60,044 nt of DNA, taken from the NCBI RefSeq assembly GCF_000827885.1, contig NZ_JTKH01000001.1, positions 1 to 60,044 of the forward strand, in the 5' to 3' direction. This DNA comes from Vibrio renipiscarius (lineage in GTDB: Bacteria; Pseudomonadota; Gammaproteobacteria; Enterobacterales; Vibrionaceae). Of this stretch, positions 28,501 to 39,830 are shown piece by piece. A model generated the notes under the pieces. It made no database searches and was not told the DNA's origin. It was given only the letters and a program-made list of their open reading frames with translations. The first letter of the stretch is position 1, and each line of letters opens with the position of its first letter. The translations under genes and the position numbers were made by a program.

Positions 28501-31068
28501 GTGAAAGCCGAACAAAAACACACCCCAATGATGCAGCAATATCTTAAGTTGAAAGCCGAAAACCCTGAGATTATGTTGTTTTATCGGATGGGTGACTTTT
28601 ATGAGCTTTTTTATGATGACGCCAAGCGCGCTTCGCAATTACTCGATATCTCACTCACCAAGCGTGGGGCTTCAGCTGGTGAACCCATTCCTATGGCTGG
28701 CGTGCCTTACCATGCGGTAGAAGGCTACCTCGCTAAGCTGGTTCAATTGGGTGAATCCGTCGCGATCTGTGAGCAAATTGGCGATCCCGCGACCAGCAAA
28801 GGGCCTGTTGAACGCAAAGTGGTGCGTATCGTTACGCCGGGCACGGTGACCGACGAAGCACTCTTATCTGAGCGTGTTGATAACTTGATTGCAGCTATCT
28901 ATCAACATAATGATAAGTTTGGTTATGCGACGCTTGATATTACTTCTGGCCGTTTTCAGCTTACCGAGCCAGAAACCGAAGAGGCGATGGCTGCCGAACT
29001 TCAACGCACCTCGCCTCGCGAACTGCTTTTCCCTGAAGATTTTGACGCCGTAAATTTGATGGCGTCACGCACGGGCAATCGACGCCGTCCTGTGTGGGAA
29101 TTTGAAATCGACACCGCGAAACAGCAACTAAACCAGCAGTTCGGCACGCGTGATTTAGTTGGCTTTGGCGTTGAAAATGCCACGCTAGGTTTGTGTGCTG
29201 CGGGCTGTTTGATTCAATATGTTAAAGATACCCAACGCACAGCATTGCCGCACATTCGTTCACTGACGTTTGACCGACAAGATCACTCAGTTATCTTGGA
29301 TGCAGCGACCCGGCGCAACCTCGAGATCACTCAGAACCTTGCTGGCGGCTTAAGCAATACGCTTGCGGAAGTGCTGGATAAAACGGCGACGCCTATGGGT
29401 AGCCGAATGCTCAAACGCTGGTTACACCAGCCAATGCGCTGCGCCGATACGCTTAATCAACGCCTTGATGCGATCAGTGAGATCAAAGATTTAAGCCTGT
29501 TTGGCGATCTCCTGCCAGTGCTCAAACAGATTGGTGACATTGAGCGTATTCTCGCGCGACTCGCTCTACGATCTGCTCGCCCACGCGATCTCGCGCGCCT
29601 GCGCCACGCAATGCAACAACTCCCTGAGCTAGCCGAAGTCGTTAACGGCCTTAATCACCCTTACCTCGCCAAACTCGCTCAATACGCCGCGCCGCTTGAT
29701 GATGTTTGTGATTTGCTTGAGCGCGCAGTCAAAGAGAACCCACCCGTGGTGATCCGCGAAGGTGGCGTGATAGCCTCAGGTTATAGCGCTGAGCTTGATG
29801 AGTGGCGTGACTTGGCTGATGGCGCCACCGAATACCTCGATAAGCTCGAGCGCGAAGAGCGTGAGCAGAATGGCATTGATACGCTCAAAGTTGGCTACAA
29901 TGCCGTGCACGGCTTCTTTATTCAGGTAAGCCGAGGGCAAAGCCACCTAGTGCCTGCACACTATGTGCGTCGCCAAACGCTGAAAAATGCCGAGCGCTAT
30001 ATCATTCCCGAATTGAAAGAACATGAAGACAAGGTGCTAAGCTCAAAATCGAAAGCACTGTCGATTGAGAAAAAACTCTGGGAAGAGCTGTTCGACCTCT
30101 TATTGCCACATTTAGAGCAGTTGCAAAATTTGGCTTCTGCCGTATCTCAGCTTGATGTACTGCAAAACTTAGCCGAGCGTGCTGATAGTTTAGATTACTG
30201 TCGACCAACGTTAACTACGCAACCGGGGATCAATATCCTCGGTGGTCGTCATCCTGTGGTTGAGCAAGTAATGGACGAACCGTTTATTGCGAACCCCGTC
30301 GAGCTCAATGCTGGCCGTAAAATGCTGATTGTCACAGGCCCGAACATGGGGGGTAAATCAACGTATATGCGCCAAACTGCCTTAATCGCTCTCATGGCGC
30401 ACATCGGCTCTTACGTGCCTGCAGAAACGGCCGACATTGGCTTAATCGACCGTATCTTTACCCGTATCGGCGCATCGGATGATCTCGCCTCTGGCCGTTC
30501 CACCTTTATGGTGGAGATGACCGAAACAGCGAATATCCTGCACAACGCGACTGAACGCAGTTTAGTGTTGATGGATGAAATTGGTCGCGGCACCAGTACC
30601 TACGATGGCCTATCTCTCGCCTGGGCAAGTGCCGAATGGTTAGCGAAGCAAATCGGCGCACTCACCCTGTTTGCTACGCATTATTTTGAATTAACCGAGT
30701 TGCCGAAGCAAATTCCTCACTTGGCGAATGTCCACTTAGATGCAATTGAACATGGTGATAGCATTGCCTTTATGCACGCCGTACAAGAAGGCGCGGCCAG
30801 CAAATCTTTCGGCCTCGCGGTTGCAGGCCTGGCTGGTGTACCAAAAGCCGTCATCAAGCAAGCACGCGCTAAGCTGACTCAGCTCGAACAACTTAGCCTT
30901 GCGACCCCTTCTTCAACACTGGCAAGCAATGCGGTCGACATTGCTAATCAGCTGAGTTTGATTCCCGAGCCAAGTGAAGTGGAAGAAGCTTTGGCCAATA
31001 TTGACCCTGACGATCTAACGCCACGCCAAGCTCTAGAGGCCTTGTATCGCTTAAAACGACTAATCTAG
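28501..31068 (+). CDS. mutS: DNA mismatch repair protein MutS
   Basis: 855 aa from a GTG start. Mismatch-binding Phe-X-Glu lies in [11 protein letters not shown] (about residues 27-37). The connector, clamp and lever domains follow. Walker [10 protein letters not shown] is at about 616-624, with Walker [12 protein letters not shown] and the signature loop STFMVEM. The C-terminal end carries the beta-clamp/dimerisation tail. In E. coli and other vibrios rpoS is the neighbour; here pilA is, see findings. Confidence 0.99.
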   Translation: MKAEQKHTPMMQQYLKLKAENPEIMLFYRMGDFYELFYDDAKRASQLLDISLTKRGASAGEPIPMAGVPYHAVEGYLAKLVQLGESVAICEQIGDPATSKGPVERKVVRIVTPGTVTDEALLSERVDNLIAAIYQHNDKFGYATLDITSGRFQLTEPETEEAMAAELQRTSPRELLFPEDFDAVNLMASRTGNRRRPVWEFEIDTAKQQLNQQFGTRDLVGFGVENATLGLCAAGCLIQYVKDTQRTALPHIRSLTFDRQDHSVILDAATRRNLEITQNLAGGLSNTLAEVLDKTATPMGSRMLKRWLHQPMRCADTLNQRLDAISEIKDLSLFGDLLPVLKQIGDIERILARLALRSARPRDLARLRHAMQQLPELAEVVNGLNHPYLAKLAQYAAPLDDVCDLLERAVKENPPVVIREGGVIASGYSAELDEWRDLADGATEYLDKLEREEREQNGIDTLKVGYNAVHGFFIQVSRGQSHLVPAHYVRRQTLKNAERYIIPELKEHEDKVLSSKSKALSIEKKLWEELFDLLLPHLEQLQNLASAVSQLDVLQNLAERADSLDYCRPTLTTQPGINILGGRHPVVEQVMDEPFIANPVELNAGRKMLIVTGPNMGGKSTYMRQTALIALMAHIGSYVPAETADIGLIDRIFTRIGASDDLASGRSTFMVEMTETANILHNATERSLVLMDEIGRGTSTYDGLSLAWASAEWLAKQIGALTLFATHYFELTELPKQIPHLANVHLDAIEHGDSIAFMHAVQEGAASKSFGLAVAGLAGVPKAVIKQARAKLTQLEQLSLATPSSTLASNAVDIANQLSLIPEPSEVEEALANIDPDDLTPRQALEALYRLKRLI

Positions 31069-31098
31069 AACGAAAGTTTAGAACTAAAGCGCCACCAT

Positions 31099-31133
31099 AA
31101 TGCCGTATCGATTAATCGCTGCGGCATTTTTTG
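31099..31133 (+). terminator. Terminator of mutS
   Basis: AATGCCGTATCGATTAATCG and then CTGCGGCATTTTTTG, 31 nt after the mutS stop. Confidence 0.85.
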
Positions 31134-31303
31134 TTCACGATACGATGAGTTATCGCGATCTGGTTCTAAAGATGTTCGTAACAAGTTGTAACTTAACATT
31201 TCAAGTCGAATGACCGATCGGAATAAACACAAAACTCATTGTTAATAAATCTCACCCTCCCTCATTCTAAGCGCATCGAAAATTCTAATGTGTGGAGATT
31301 CAT

Positions 31304-31741
31304 ATGAACAAACAACTTGCCCGCGCTCAACGCGGTTTTACCCTTATCGAACTGATGATCGTAGTGGCGATTATTGCCATCCTTTCCATGTTTGCCGTTC
31401 CGGCCTACCAGAACTATACAACCAAGGCTCATGCTACAGAGATGTTAAATTCAATGTCAGCAGTAAAAACAGGCCTTGCCATCTGCTTAGCTTCAAATCC
31501 AGCCTCTGAGTGCACTCCGGGCAAGCATGGTGTGCCCACCGAGCAAGATTTCAATACGTATACCGTAGTATCATCTGTTTCAGGAGGCACTGCTACAATT
31601 ACGTCTAGTGTTAAGGCTTCAGCCAGCAAAGGGACAATCACTGGTGGTCAATATGTTAAACTGACAGCAGCCTCAAGTGCATCAGGTCTAGTGTGGAATA
31701 TCGGTTGCTCTGTGAGCGGCGCTTGGTGCCCAAGTAATTAA
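31304..31741 (+). CDS. pilA: Type IV major pilin PilA
   Basis: 145 aa from the ATG at 31304, with GGAG 7 nt upstream; an in-frame ATG at 31292 would add four residues and is less likely. Class IVa prepilin: short leader ending QRG, then FTLIELMIVVAIIAIL with Glu5 of the mature protein, the PilD cleavage and methylation site. A C-terminal disulphide loop is expected between Cys of NIGCSVSG and SGAWCPSN. The globular part is hypervariable between strains. The chitin-induced pilus serves attachment and DNA uptake. Its stop overlaps the pilB start (TAATG). Confidence 0.96.
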   Translation: MNKQLARAQRGFTLIELMIVVAIIAILSMFAVPAYQNYTTKAHATEMLNSMSAVKTGLAICLASNPASECTPGKHGVPTEQDFNTYTVVSSVSGGTATITSSVKASASKGTITGGQYVKLTAASSASGLVWNIGCSVSGAWCPSN

Positions 31742-33447
31742 TGAACCAATACCTGCTTAAAGTTCTTGTTCAGGAGGGGATACTCTCTCCTGAACAAGAG
31801 GTCGACCTTAGGAACCAAGATTGCCCATCATCGCTGGCATTATTGGAACAGGTCGCTGAACTTCCTCAACTCAACTCAGCCAAACTGGCTGAGTTTTTCA
31901 GTCACTATTTTTCCATTCCAAAAGTCGATTTAAGCCAATATCGCTATGCAGATCTCTGTAACCATCTTGGCCTCAGCTCTCTAATTCAAAAATTTACTGC
32001 GATTCCCATTAAGCAGGATGCACAAACGCTTACTGTCGCGATCGCCGACCCGACCAGCAGCGAAGTCGAAGATGAATTCCGCTTTGCTACCGGCTTACAA
32101 GTTGAATTGGTTCTTGCCGATCTGAGCTCAACAAAGAAAGCCATCTATTCACTGTATGGGCGCAACCTTCAATCTGATGGTGGGGCGAAAAAAGAGATTA
32201 ACGCTTTCGAGCTTGAACAACTGGTTAGCCTAAGTGATGAAGAGCTGAGTGACATTGAAGACCTCAGCCAAGATGAGGCACCGGTCAGTCGTTACATTCA
32301 CCAAATTTTGCTCGAGGCGATTCGCAAAGGTGCTTCAGATATCCACTTTGAACCTTACGAAAAGTTTTATCGCGTTCGCTTGCGTTGCGATGGTATTTTG
32401 GTCGAAAGCCATCAACCCGCCGCGCAACTTGGCCGTCGCTTATCGACTCGGGTAAAAATTCTCGCCAACCTTGATATTGCCGAACGCCGACTGCCGCAAG
32501 ATGGCCGAACCAAAGTAAAACTTAACGCCGAACTTTCTGTGGATATGCGTGTATCCACCCTTCCCACCTTATGGGGAGAAAAAGTGGTACTGCGGTTACT
32601 AGAAAGTAGCGCGGCAACGTTAGACATAAATCGCCTTGGGTACAACGAAGAGCAAAAAAATCGCTACCTCAACGCCTTAAAGAAACCTCAAGGTTTGATT
32701 TTAATGACCGGTCCAACCGGCAGCGGCAAAACCGTTTCCTTGTATACCGGTTTAAGCATTCTGAATACGTCGCAGGTTAATATTGCGACTGCAGAAGACC
32801 CCGTAGAAATAAATCTGCCCGGGATCAATCAAGTGCAAGTTCAACCGCACATCGGGTTTGATTTTGCGACGGCTCTGCGATCTTTTTTACGCCAAGATCC
32901 CGATGTTGTTATGGTGGGTGAAATTCGCGATCTTGAAACGGCGGAAATTGCGATTAAAGCCTCCCAAACGGGCCACTTAGTACTATCGACGCTGCATACC
33001 AACTCCGCAGCAGAAACCTTGATTCGACTGCAAAACATGGGGATCCAACCCTACAACCTAGCATCATCATTGAGCTTAATTATTGCCCAGCGACTGATCC
33101 GAAAACTGTGTCGCCATTGCAAACTACCTTGCGATCTCGATCTTTCGACCTTAAGCCCTGCTTTATTAGCCCATTTTTCACTTGGCGATACCACTCCAGT
33201 TTTTCAAGCGAATAGCTCGGGGTGTGAGCATTGCAACCATGGCTATCATGGTCGACTCGGACTGTTTGAAGTCATGGAAGTGAGTGGGGATTTGCATCAT
33301 GCGATTTTAAAACAAGCCGGAGCCAAAGAAACCGAAGAAATCGCCAGAAGACAAGGCATGATGACGCTTCAAGAATCGGGAATGGAAAAACTCTTATCCG
33401 GAGAGACCAGTTTACAAGAATTACAACGCGTCCTTTTCTTAACTTAA
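31741..33447 (+). CDS. pilB: Type IV pilus extension ATPase PilB
   Basis: 568 aa. N-terminal MshEN-type domain (about 1-150), then the secretion ATPase: Walker A GPTGSGKT (about 324-331), Asp box and Walker B VMVGEIRDLETAEIAI, and the zinc-binding tetracysteine region CRHCKLPC...GCEHCNHGYHGRLG near 455-510. It powers pilin polymerisation from the cytoplasmic side. Translationally coupled to pilA. Confidence 0.97.
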   Translation: MNQYLLKVLVQEGILSPEQEVDLRNQDCPSSLALLEQVAELPQLNSAKLAEFFSHYFSIPKVDLSQYRYADLCNHLGLSSLIQKFTAIPIKQDAQTLTVAIADPTSSEVEDEFRFATGLQVELVLADLSSTKKAIYSLYGRNLQSDGGAKKEINAFELEQLVSLSDEELSDIEDLSQDEAPVSRYIHQILLEAIRKGASDIHFEPYEKFYRVRLRCDGILVESHQPAAQLGRRLSTRVKILANLDIAERRLPQDGRTKVKLNAELSVDMRVSTLPTLWGEKVVLRLLESSAATLDINRLGYNEEQKNRYLNALKKPQGLILMTGPTGSGKTVSLYTGLSILNTSQVNIATAEDPVEINLPGINQVQVQPHIGFDFATALRSFLRQDPDVVMVGEIRDLETAEIAIKASQTGHLVLSTLHTNSAAETLIRLQNMGIQPYNLASSLSLIIAQRLIRKLCRHCKLPCDLDLSTLSPALLAHFSLGDTTPVFQANSSGCEHCNHGYHGRLGLFEVMEVSGDLHHAILKQAGAKETEEIARRQGMMTLQESGMEKLLSGETSLQELQRVLFLT

Positions 33448-33479
33448 ACGGTTCTTAATTGAAATAATAGGTCTGAATA

Positions 33480-34703
33480 ATGGCAAATAAACCTAAAGTT
33501 GAACTCAAAGTCTATCGCTGGAAAGGCACGAACACCGTCGGTCGCTTAGTCTCCGGGAAATTTCTTGCGCTTGGTGAAAGTGAAGTACGCGATCGTTTGA
33601 AATCACAAAAAATTCGCATTCAAAAGATTTCCTCGCATAAAGTCTCAGCCATACAGAAACGCTTACAGCAGATCAAAACCAAAGACATCACCTTGCTCAC
33701 TCGTCAACTTTCAACCATGTTGGCAACCGGTATCCCGCTAATACAAGCGCTAAAATTGGTCAGCGATAACCATAGAAAAGCAGAGATGATATCGCTGTTA
33801 CTCAATCTATCAAAGAATGTCGAGTCGGGCATGCCCTTAAGCAGTGCATTAAAAGAGACGAAGCATTTTGATCCTCTTTATGTCGACTTAATTGCTACCG
33901 GTGAAGCGACCGGTAATTTAGCGCAAGTGTTTGAACGTATTGCCTCTTACCGAGAAAAATCGGAGCGCCTCAAAGCCAAAGTAATTAAAGCCATGATTTA
34001 TCCATCTATGGTGTTAGCGGTTGCACTCATCGTCAGTTGGGGCATGTTAACCATGGTTATCCCCCAGTTTGAATCCATGTTCAACAGCTTTGGCGCCGAT
34101 TTACCATGGTTTACCCAGCAAGTACTCAATGTCTCCTACTTCGCTCGAGACCATGGGCCTATGATTGCTGCCTCGTTCGCGATTGTGTTTATCGCGATAA
34201 AATTTGCTCGTGCACGTTCGTACAATATACGACTCTACTTCAGTCGGCTCAGTTTACGCATGCCCATTATCGGTTCCGTACTCTCAAAAGCGGCGATCGC
34301 CAAATTTAGCCGCACAATGGCAACCAGCTTTGGGGCAGGTATTCCTATTTTATCGTGTTTGAAATCTTCCGCGAAAACGACCAACAATTGCTACTATCAA
34401 GCGGCGATCGAAAGTGTCCATAAAGAGACAGCTGCAGGGATGCCACTTTATTTAGCGATGCGCCACAGCAACACCTTTCCTGAAATGCCCCTGCAAATGA
34501 TGATGATTGGTGAGGAAGCAGGGCGACTTGATGAAATGCTCAATAAAGTCGCCACCATCTACGAAATTGAAATTGATGATACCGTCGATAACTTAGGGAA
34601 GATCCTTGAACCGATGATCATCGTCTTGCTCAGCGTATTGGTTGGCAGCATGGTGATCGCAATCTATTTACCAATATTTAATTTAATGAATGTTATAGGC
34701 TAA
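33480..34703 (+). CDS. pilC: Type IV pilus inner-membrane platform protein PilC
   Basis: 407 aa with two repeated GspF domains and three to four hydrophobic segments near 170-195, 225-245 and 380-400. Conserved pieces are [19 protein letters not shown] and [18 protein letters not shown], the paired GspF repeats, and [16 protein letters not shown] [14 protein letters not shown]. It couples PilB to the pilin-assembly machine. 32 nt after pilB. Confidence 0.97.
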   Translation: MANKPKVELKVYRWKGTNTVGRLVSGKFLALGESEVRDRLKSQKIRIQKISSHKVSAIQKRLQQIKTKDITLLTRQLSTMLATGIPLIQALKLVSDNHRKAEMISLLLNLSKNVESGMPLSSALKETKHFDPLYVDLIATGEATGNLAQVFERIASYREKSERLKAKVIKAMIYPSMVLAVALIVSWGMLTMVIPQFESMFNSFGADLPWFTQQVLNVSYFARDHGPMIAASFAIVFIAIKFARARSYNIRLYFSRLSLRMPIIGSVLSKAAIAKFSRTMATSFGAGIPILSCLKSSAKTTNNCYYQAAIESVHKETAAGMPLYLAMRHSNTFPEMPLQMMMIGEEAGRLDEMLNKVATIYEIEIDDTVDNLGKILEPMIIVLLSVLVGSMVIAIYLPIFNLMNVIG

Positions 34704-34754
34704 AATGGCCGCTCACTATTAAGTCTGTGCGCTCACGCCTTTAACGAGTTATTT

Positions 34755-35624
34755 ATGGAACTGTTTATCTATTACCCTTGGCTATTTCCTCTACTAGCCA
34801 CGGTATTCGGCCTTATTGTCGGTAGTTTTCTCAATGTGGTGATCCACCGCCTACCGATCATGATGGAAAGAGAATGGCGCCAAGAATGCGTGGAAAACTT
34901 CCCGAACAGTCACATTGAAGCGCCAACGGGTGTTTTTAACCTTAGCGTGCCACGTTCTCGATGCCCTCACTGCCAAACGCAGATTCGAGTGATCGATAAT
35001 ATCCCCGTCATTAGTTGGTTGCTATTACGCGGAAAATGCCACCAATGCAAAAGTAACATCAGTGTTCGTTACCCGTTAATTGAACTACTCACCGGGGGAT
35101 TGTGTTTATTGATTAGCACAAGCTTGCCTGCCGACTACTACTCAATTGCACTGCTATTCTTCACCTTTGTTTTGGTTGCTGCGACGTTTATTGATCTCGA
35201 CACCATGCTTCTGCCCGATCAACTCACCTTACCACTCATGTGGAGCGGCATTGCATTAGCATTATTTGGCATTAGCCCTATCAGCCTGCAAGATTCAATC
35301 ATCGGTGCGATGGCCGGTTACCTGTGCTTATGGAGTGTTTACTGGGGCTTTAAGCTGCTGACAAAAAAAGAAGGCATGGGCTACGGTGATTTCAAACTGT
35401 TAGCAGCATTAGGCGCTTGGCTTGGCTGGCAGTATTTACCCATGATCATTCTGATGTCCTCGCTCGTCGGGTTAGTGTTCGGCCTCATCCAATTGCGCTT
35501 GCAACGTAAAGGCATTGATAAAGCCTTTCCTTTTGGGCCCTACTTAGCGATTGCGGGTTGGATTGCCATGTTGTGGGGGGAACAAATCCTATATAGTTAC
35601 TATCGTTTTCTATTAGGAGCATAA
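34755..35624 (+). CDS. pilD: Prepilin peptidase / N-methyltransferase PilD
   Basis: 289 aa, A24 aspartic peptidase with about seven hydrophobic segments. Two CxxC pairs in [10 protein letters not shown] and GKCHQCKSN form the N-terminal zinc-binding loop. Catalytic Asps lie in [14 protein letters not shown] and [18 protein letters not shown]. It cleaves and methylates PilA and, in vibrios, the type II secretion and MSHA pseudopilins. Four nt before coaE. Confidence 0.97.
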   Translation: MELFIYYPWLFPLLATVFGLIVGSFLNVVIHRLPIMMEREWRQECVENFPNSHIEAPTGVFNLSVPRSRCPHCQTQIRVIDNIPVISWLLLRGKCHQCKSNISVRYPLIELLTGGLCLLISTSLPADYYSIALLFFTFVLVAATFIDLDTMLLPDQLTLPLMWSGIALALFGISPISLQDSIIGAMAGYLCLWSVYWGFKLLTKKEGMGYGDFKLLAALGAWLGWQYLPMIILMSSLVGLVFGLIQLRLQRKGIDKAFPFGPYLAIAGWIAMLWGEQILYSYYRFLLGA

Positions 35625-35628
35625 TCTG

Positions 35629-36237
35629 ATGGCATTTGTTGTTGGCCTAACCGGTGGAATCGCGAGTGGAAAAACCACCGTCGCCAATTTATTTCACGAT
35701 CACTTTCAGATAGAGATCGTTGATGCCGATATTATTGCTCGAGAAGTCGTCGAGCCAGGTAGCGAAGGATTACGTCAAATTCTATCGCGCTATGGTGATG
35801 AACTACTGACTCATGACGGCGTATTAAACCGCCCTCGACTGCGTGAGATTATCTTTGCCCAGCCAGAAGAAAAACAATGGCTAGACGCCCTGTTGCACCC
35901 ATTAATTCGCCTGCGGATGACCCAACAACTCAAGCAAGTCACCAGCCCTTACGCCTTGTTAGTTATTCCGCTAATGGTCGAGAACAACCTTCAAACCCTT
36001 GCTGACCATATTTTGGTGGTGGATGTCGATGAGTCTACGCAAATAGAAAGAACCATGAACCGTGATGGCGTTTCTGAAAACCAAGCAAAATCGATATTGA
36101 AATCTCAAGCCAGCCGAGAAGCACGGCTTGCGATTGCTAATGATGTGATTACAAACCACACAAAAAACCAACAACTTTTGTACCAAATCACAAAATTACA
36201 TAAAAAGTACCTAGAAATGTGTAGTACAAATCGGTGA
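35629..36237 (+). CDS. coaE: Dephospho-CoA kinase
   Basis: 202 aa. Final step of coenzyme A synthesis, phosphorylating the 3'-hydroxyl of dephospho-CoA. P-loop GGIASGKTTVANLF at the N-terminus, then VDADIIAREVVEPGS and the VIPLMVENNL lid region. Part of the pilD-coaE-zapD-yacG run that is conserved in gammaproteobacteria. Confidence 0.97.
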   Translation: MAFVVGLTGGIASGKTTVANLFHDHFQIEIVDADIIAREVVEPGSEGLRQILSRYGDELLTHDGVLNRPRLREIIFAQPEEKQWLDALLHPLIRLRMTQQLKQVTSPYALLVIPLMVENNLQTLADHILVVDVDESTQIERTMNRDGVSENQAKSILKSQASREARLAIANDVITNHTKNQQLLYQITKLHKKYLEMCSTNR

Positions 36238-36270
36238 GAATAACCTTACAGAAATTCAGAGCTGCAATTA

Positions 36271-37011
36271 ATGACTACTCACTACTTTGAACATCCGCTG
36301 AACGAGAAAACCCGCATCTATCTTCGCGTAGAGGCGCTATTGCATCAGTTGAATGCTTCATCGCACTTTAGTGACGATTTACAGCATCTTAATTTTTTTC
36401 GCGCCCTCTTTGATTTATTAGAAATATTTGAACAGATTCAGCTCAAAAGTGAGCTGGCGAAAGATATTGAAAAGCAACGCCAGACCTATCGGAATTGGCG
36501 AAATTTTGATGGCGTAGACCAAGAAATGTTGAATACAATTCTTCTCGAAGTCGACCAAGTTCATAGCCAGTTAATGGCAGCAGAACGCTTTGGACAAAGC
36601 CTGAAAGAAGATCGTTTTTTGAGTGCGATTCGCCAGCGCTTTAACTTACCCGGTGGTGCGTGTTGTTTTGATTTACCCGCTCTCGACCACTGGCTGCATT
36701 TAGCCCAAGAGGCCAAACAAGCCGATGCTTGCAACTGGATGGAAACATTAACGTCGCTATCTCATGCACTGAAGCTGTGGCTAAAGTTAAGCCGAGAAAC
36801 CGGCCAATCAATGATGCAGCAAGCTCATAACGGCTTCTATCAAAGCGATGCCGAAGAAGCGAATATTCTGCGTCTACACATTCCCATGCATTTTGGCGTG
36901 TACCCCATGATTTCTGGCCATAAGAACCGATTTGCCATCAAATTTATTGATTTTAAATCGGGACAAGCCTTTACCGGTAACGTTGAATTTGAATTGGCCG
37001 TTTGCGGTTAA
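36271..37011 (+). CDS. zapD: Cell division protein ZapD
   Basis: 246 aa, the usual length. It cross-links FtsZ filaments at the Z ring. Opening segment [19 protein letters not shown] is the family signature, and the C-terminal part has the conserved beta domain with [11 protein letters not shown]. Cytoplasmic. Confidence 0.95.
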   Translation: MTTHYFEHPLNEKTRIYLRVEALLHQLNASSHFSDDLQHLNFFRALFDLLEIFEQIQLKSELAKDIEKQRQTYRNWRNFDGVDQEMLNTILLEVDQVHSQLMAAERFGQSLKEDRFLSAIRQRFNLPGGACCFDLPALDHWLHLAQEAKQADACNWMETLTSLSHALKLWLKLSRETGQSMMQQAHNGFYQSDAEEANILRLHIPMHFGVYPMISGHKNRFAIKFIDFKSGQAFTGNVEFELAVCG

Positions 37012-37085
37012 TCGTATAAAGCTTAATTACGCATACAACCCTAGTTGCTATACTGGCCATAACCTTTACTGAACAATCCTGATTT

Positions 37086-37280
37086 ATGACGAATATAACT
37101 AAAGTTCCTTGCCCACAATGTGGTACTGAGGTCGTGTGGGGCGAGCAGAGCCCGTTCCGTCCATTTTGCAGTAAGCAATGCCAAATGATCGACTTTGGCG
37201 AATGGGCCGATGAAGAAAACAGCATCGCAGGCGCTCCCGACATGTCTGACAGCGATGGTTGGTCAGAAGACCAATACTGA
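37086..37280 (+). CDS. yacG: DNA gyrase inhibitor YacG
   Basis: 64 aa. Zinc ribbon CPQCGTEV...[13 protein letters not shown], with four Cys ligands, is diagnostic. It binds GyrB and inhibits gyrase. An acidic C-terminal tail follows. Last gene of the pil-coaE-zapD transcription unit, ended by the terminator at 37307-37336. Confidence 0.95.
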   Translation: MTNITKVPCPQCGTEVVWGEQSPFRPFCSKQCQMIDFGEWADEENSIAGAPDMSDSDGWSEDQY

Positions 37281-37306
37281 TCAAATCAAGGCGCTAAGAA
37301 GAATCG

Positions 37307-37336
37307 AAAGCTGATGTGAAAACATCGGCTTTTTTG
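37307..37336 (+). terminator. Terminator of the pilA-yacG unit
   Basis: AAAGCTGATGTGAAAACATC and then GGCTTTTTTGT, 27 nt after the yacG stop. Confidence 0.9.
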
Positions 37337-37551
37337 TTGTCTGCGAATACCCATCAAGGTCAGTCATCGGATAAGCATTGATCTAAAAATCAAAATCTGA
37401 TGTTGATTGATATGAGTCTCAAATTTTTTGAGAGCGATGCACAGGGTATTTTGCGAGCGTAAAGTGAAGAGGGTGTTTCGTTGATATCAATGCGAGTAAA
37501 TGAATACCGATGACGAAACGGTCATGAGATAGCCCCGCTTAGCACCTAAAA

Positions 37552-37583
37552 CAAAAAAGCGGAGACCAAATGGTCTCCGCTAA
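37552..37583 (-). terminator. Terminator of the rpsP-rimM-trmD-rplS operon
   Basis: The minus strand reads AGCGGAGACC ATTT GGTCTCCGCTTTTTTG, a perfect stem with a six-T run, 26 nt after the rplS stop. Confidence 0.93.
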
Positions 37584-37609
37584 ATACTATGAGAACGCTA
37601 GTTATAGCA

Positions 37610-37963
37610 TTACTTCTTAGTAAGTTTCTCTTTGATACGAGCTGACTTACCAGAACGCTCACGTAGGTAGTACAACTTGGCACGACGTACTGCACCGCGG
37701 CGTTTAACTTCAATGCTATCAACTACTGGAGAGTGTGTTTGGAACGTACGCTCAACACCTTCACCGTTAGAGATCTTACGTACAGTGAAAGCTGAGTGTA
37801 GACCACGGTTACGGATTGCGATTACAACGCCTTCGAAAGCCTGTAGACGCTCACGCTCACCTTCTTTAACTTTAACTTGTACAATAACAGTGTCACCTGG
37901 TGCAAATTTAGGTAGACCTGTTTTTAGTTGCTCATCTTCAAGAGCTTTAATGATGTTACTCAT
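37610..37963 (-). CDS. rplS: 50S ribosomal protein L19
   Basis: 117 aa, standard length. [19 protein letters not shown] and the basic C-terminus [18 protein letters not shown] are diagnostic. It lies at the 30S-50S interface. Last gene of rpsP-rimM-trmD-rplS. Confidence 0.99.
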   Translation of the reverse strand: MSNIIKALEDEQLKTGLPKFAPGDTVIVQVKVKEGERERLQAFEGVVIAIRNRGLHSAFTVRKISNGEGVERTFQTHSPVVDSIEVKRRGAVRRAKLYYLRERSGKSARIKEKLTKK

Positions 37964-38012
37964 TTTAATAAATTCCTAGAATAAACTGATACTTAATAAA
38001 ATAGGTTACTGC

Positions 38013-38762
38013 TTACTTTTCACCTGCGCGATGCGCTTTAATGAATTCAGCCAGTAATTGTTCCTGTTCGTCAGTCAGAGCTAGGTTTTCCAGGAGTTCT
38101 GGTCTTCTTAGCCAAGTACGGCCTAGCGATTGCGATAATCGCCAGCGACGAATGTCCTTATGGTTGCCTGACATTAGTACCGCAGGTACATCTTTGCCAT
38201 CCAACGTTTCAGGGCGCGTATAATGAGGGCAATCTAGCAAACCATTTGCAAAAGAATCTTCTTCTGCTGACGCAAAGTCTCCAAGTACACCAGGAATAAA
38301 CCTTGATACTGAGTCAATTAGCGTCATGGCTGGTATTTCACCACCCGTCATCACAAAATCCCCAATTGACCATTCTTCGTCAACTTCAGATTGAATGATG
38401 CGCTCATCTACCCCTTCATAGCGACCACAAATAAGAAGCAAGTTCTCGTTTGTTGCCAACTCTTCAACCCCAGCTTGGTCGAGTTTGCGACCTTGAGGCG
38501 ATAGGTAAATAACTTTCGTCTTTCCCGGTGAAGCCTTTTTGGCAGATTGAATGGCGTCGCGCAAAGGCTGAACCATCATCAACATACCTGGACCACCACC
38601 GTAAGGTCTATCATCAACAGTGCGATGTTTATCATGAGTGAAATCACGGGGATTCCATGTCTCAATAGATAAAAGACCCTTTTTAACCGCTTGACCTGTT
38701 ACTCCAAAATCAGTAACAGAACGGAACATTTCAGGAAAAAGGCTAATTATGCCAACCCACAT
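38013..38762 (-). CDS. trmD: tRNA (guanine-37-N1)-methyltransferase
   Basis: 249 aa SPOUT methyltransferase that makes m1G37 and prevents +1 frameshifting. It opens [13 protein letters not shown]; the deep-trefoil knot carries [24 protein letters not shown] and the [11 protein letters not shown] loop. C-terminal domain binds the anticodon arm. Confidence 0.98.
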   Translation of the reverse strand: MWVGIISLFPEMFRSVTDFGVTGQAVKKGLLSIETWNPRDFTHDKHRTVDDRPYGGGPGMLMMVQPLRDAIQSAKKASPGKTKVIYLSPQGRKLDQAGVEELATNENLLLICGRYEGVDERIIQSEVDEEWSIGDFVMTGGEIPAMTLIDSVSRFIPGVLGDFASAEEDSFANGLLDCPHYTRPETLDGKDVPAVLMSGNHKDIRRWRLSQSLGRTWLRRPELLENLALTDEQEQLLAEFIKAHRAGEK

Positions 38763-38789
38763 GTGTTCTCTCGCTCTGTAGTTTTGGAA

Positions 38790-39344
38790 TTAGAATCCAG
38801 GATCCCAGTCAACTTCGATCCGTTGAGCGACGCGATCAACTTTGATGATCACTTGCTCTTCAAGGTACGGGATTAACCGTTCCTTTTGTCCGAAAGCATC
38901 TTTAAGATTCGCTTTAACAACCAGAACATCGTTTGAGCCCGTTTCTAGCATGTCGGTAACGACACCTAGATCGTAACCTTTAGTGGTTACAACTTGCATA
39001 CCAAACAATTCGCGCCAGTAGAATTCTTCTTCTGACAGCTCAGGAAGTACCGCAGGGTCAATAGCAATTTCAAAGTTGGTTAGCAGTTGCGCACTTTCGC
39101 GAACATCTAACCCTGCTAGTTTACATACATAACCTTGGCCATGACGTTTCCAGCTTTCTACTTTGTACTCAACCCATTCGCCTTTTTGGTTTAAATACCA
39201 AGGGCTATAATCAAAAATACTTTCAGCATTGTCTGTGTAGGAGAACACTTTAAGCCAGCCACGAATACCATAGGTAGACCCAAGTTTACCCACAATGATT
39301 CTGTTATTTTGCTCACTCATAGTTTCTTTACCCTTCATCGACAT
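38790..39344 (-). CDS. rimM: 16S rRNA processing protein RimM
   Basis: 184 aa. N-terminal RimM barrel ([20 protein letters not shown]) and C-terminal PRC-like barrel ending in [12 protein letters not shown] and IEVDWDPGF. It assists maturation of the 30S head through S19 contact. The start could be the Met at codon 9 (39320), where homology begins; the longer start is kept because no better ribosome site is seen. Confidence 0.95.
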   Translation of the reverse strand: MSMKGKETMSEQNNRIIVGKLGSTYGIRGWLKVFSYTDNAESIFDYSPWYLNQKGEWVEYKVESWKRHGQGYVCKLAGLDVRESAQLLTNFEIAIDPAVLPELSEEEFYWRELFGMQVVTTKGYDLGVVTDMLETGSNDVLVVKANLKDAFGQKERLIPYLEEQVIIKVDRVAQRIEVDWDPGF

Positions 39345-39368
39345 AAGCTATTTCTCTTTAAAAAAGAA

Positions 39369-39617
39369 TTAAGCCGCTTTTTGAGCGTCTTTAACTAGCT
39401 TAGCTACGCGGTCAGATAGAGATGCGCCTTGACCAACCCAATGGTTAACGCGATCTAGGTCTAGACGTAGACCTTCTTCTTGACCTTGAGCAGTAGGGTT
39501 AAAGAAACCTACTTTCTCGATGAAACGGCCAGTTGCAGCGTTACGGCTATCCGCAACTACGATTTGGTAAAATGGACGCTTTTTAGCGCCGTGACGTGCC
39601 AAACGAATGGTAACCAT
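39369..39617 (-). CDS. rpsP: 30S ribosomal protein S16
   Basis: 82 aa, complete. [20 protein letters not shown] is the universal opening. First gene of the operon. Confidence 0.99.
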   Translation of the reverse strand: MVTIRLARHGAKKRPFYQIVVADSRNAATGRFIEKVGFFNPTAQGQEEGLRLDLDRVNHWVGQGASLSDRVAKLVKDAQKAA

Positions 39618-39738
39618 GTCGTCCTCTTTGCTTTCTCAAAAATAAAATTAACCCCAATAACCGTCTAATTAAGTTAAACAGTTTGGGGTCTCGTGCCAAA
39701 ATAAAGCTCCGGAATTTTACTCTTATTAGGGAGCAATG

Positions 39739-39807
39739 CAAGGTGTTTAAGCTATTTTTTCACCACCACAAATCTGAAAAGAAGTATGTGATTTAGCTAA
39801 CACCTTG
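39739..39807. repeat. Inverted repeat between ffh and rpsP
   Basis: CAAGGTGTTTAAGCTA (39739-39754) and TAGCTAACACCTTG (39794-39807) are complementary over 14 bp with a 2-nt bulge. The loop is about 39 nt. No T-run follows directly, although TTTTTT lies inside the loop. It may end the ffh transcript or shape the rpsP leader. Confidence 0.6.
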
Positions 39808-39830
39808 AAACTTCATTTGTGTTTGTATGA

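Larger units (their letters stand above)
37281..37609. other. Intergenic region between yacG and rplS
   Basis: It holds the yacG terminator at the left and the rplS terminator at the right. The middle ~210 nt (37340-37550) has no credible ORF and no recognised element. Confidence 0.6.
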
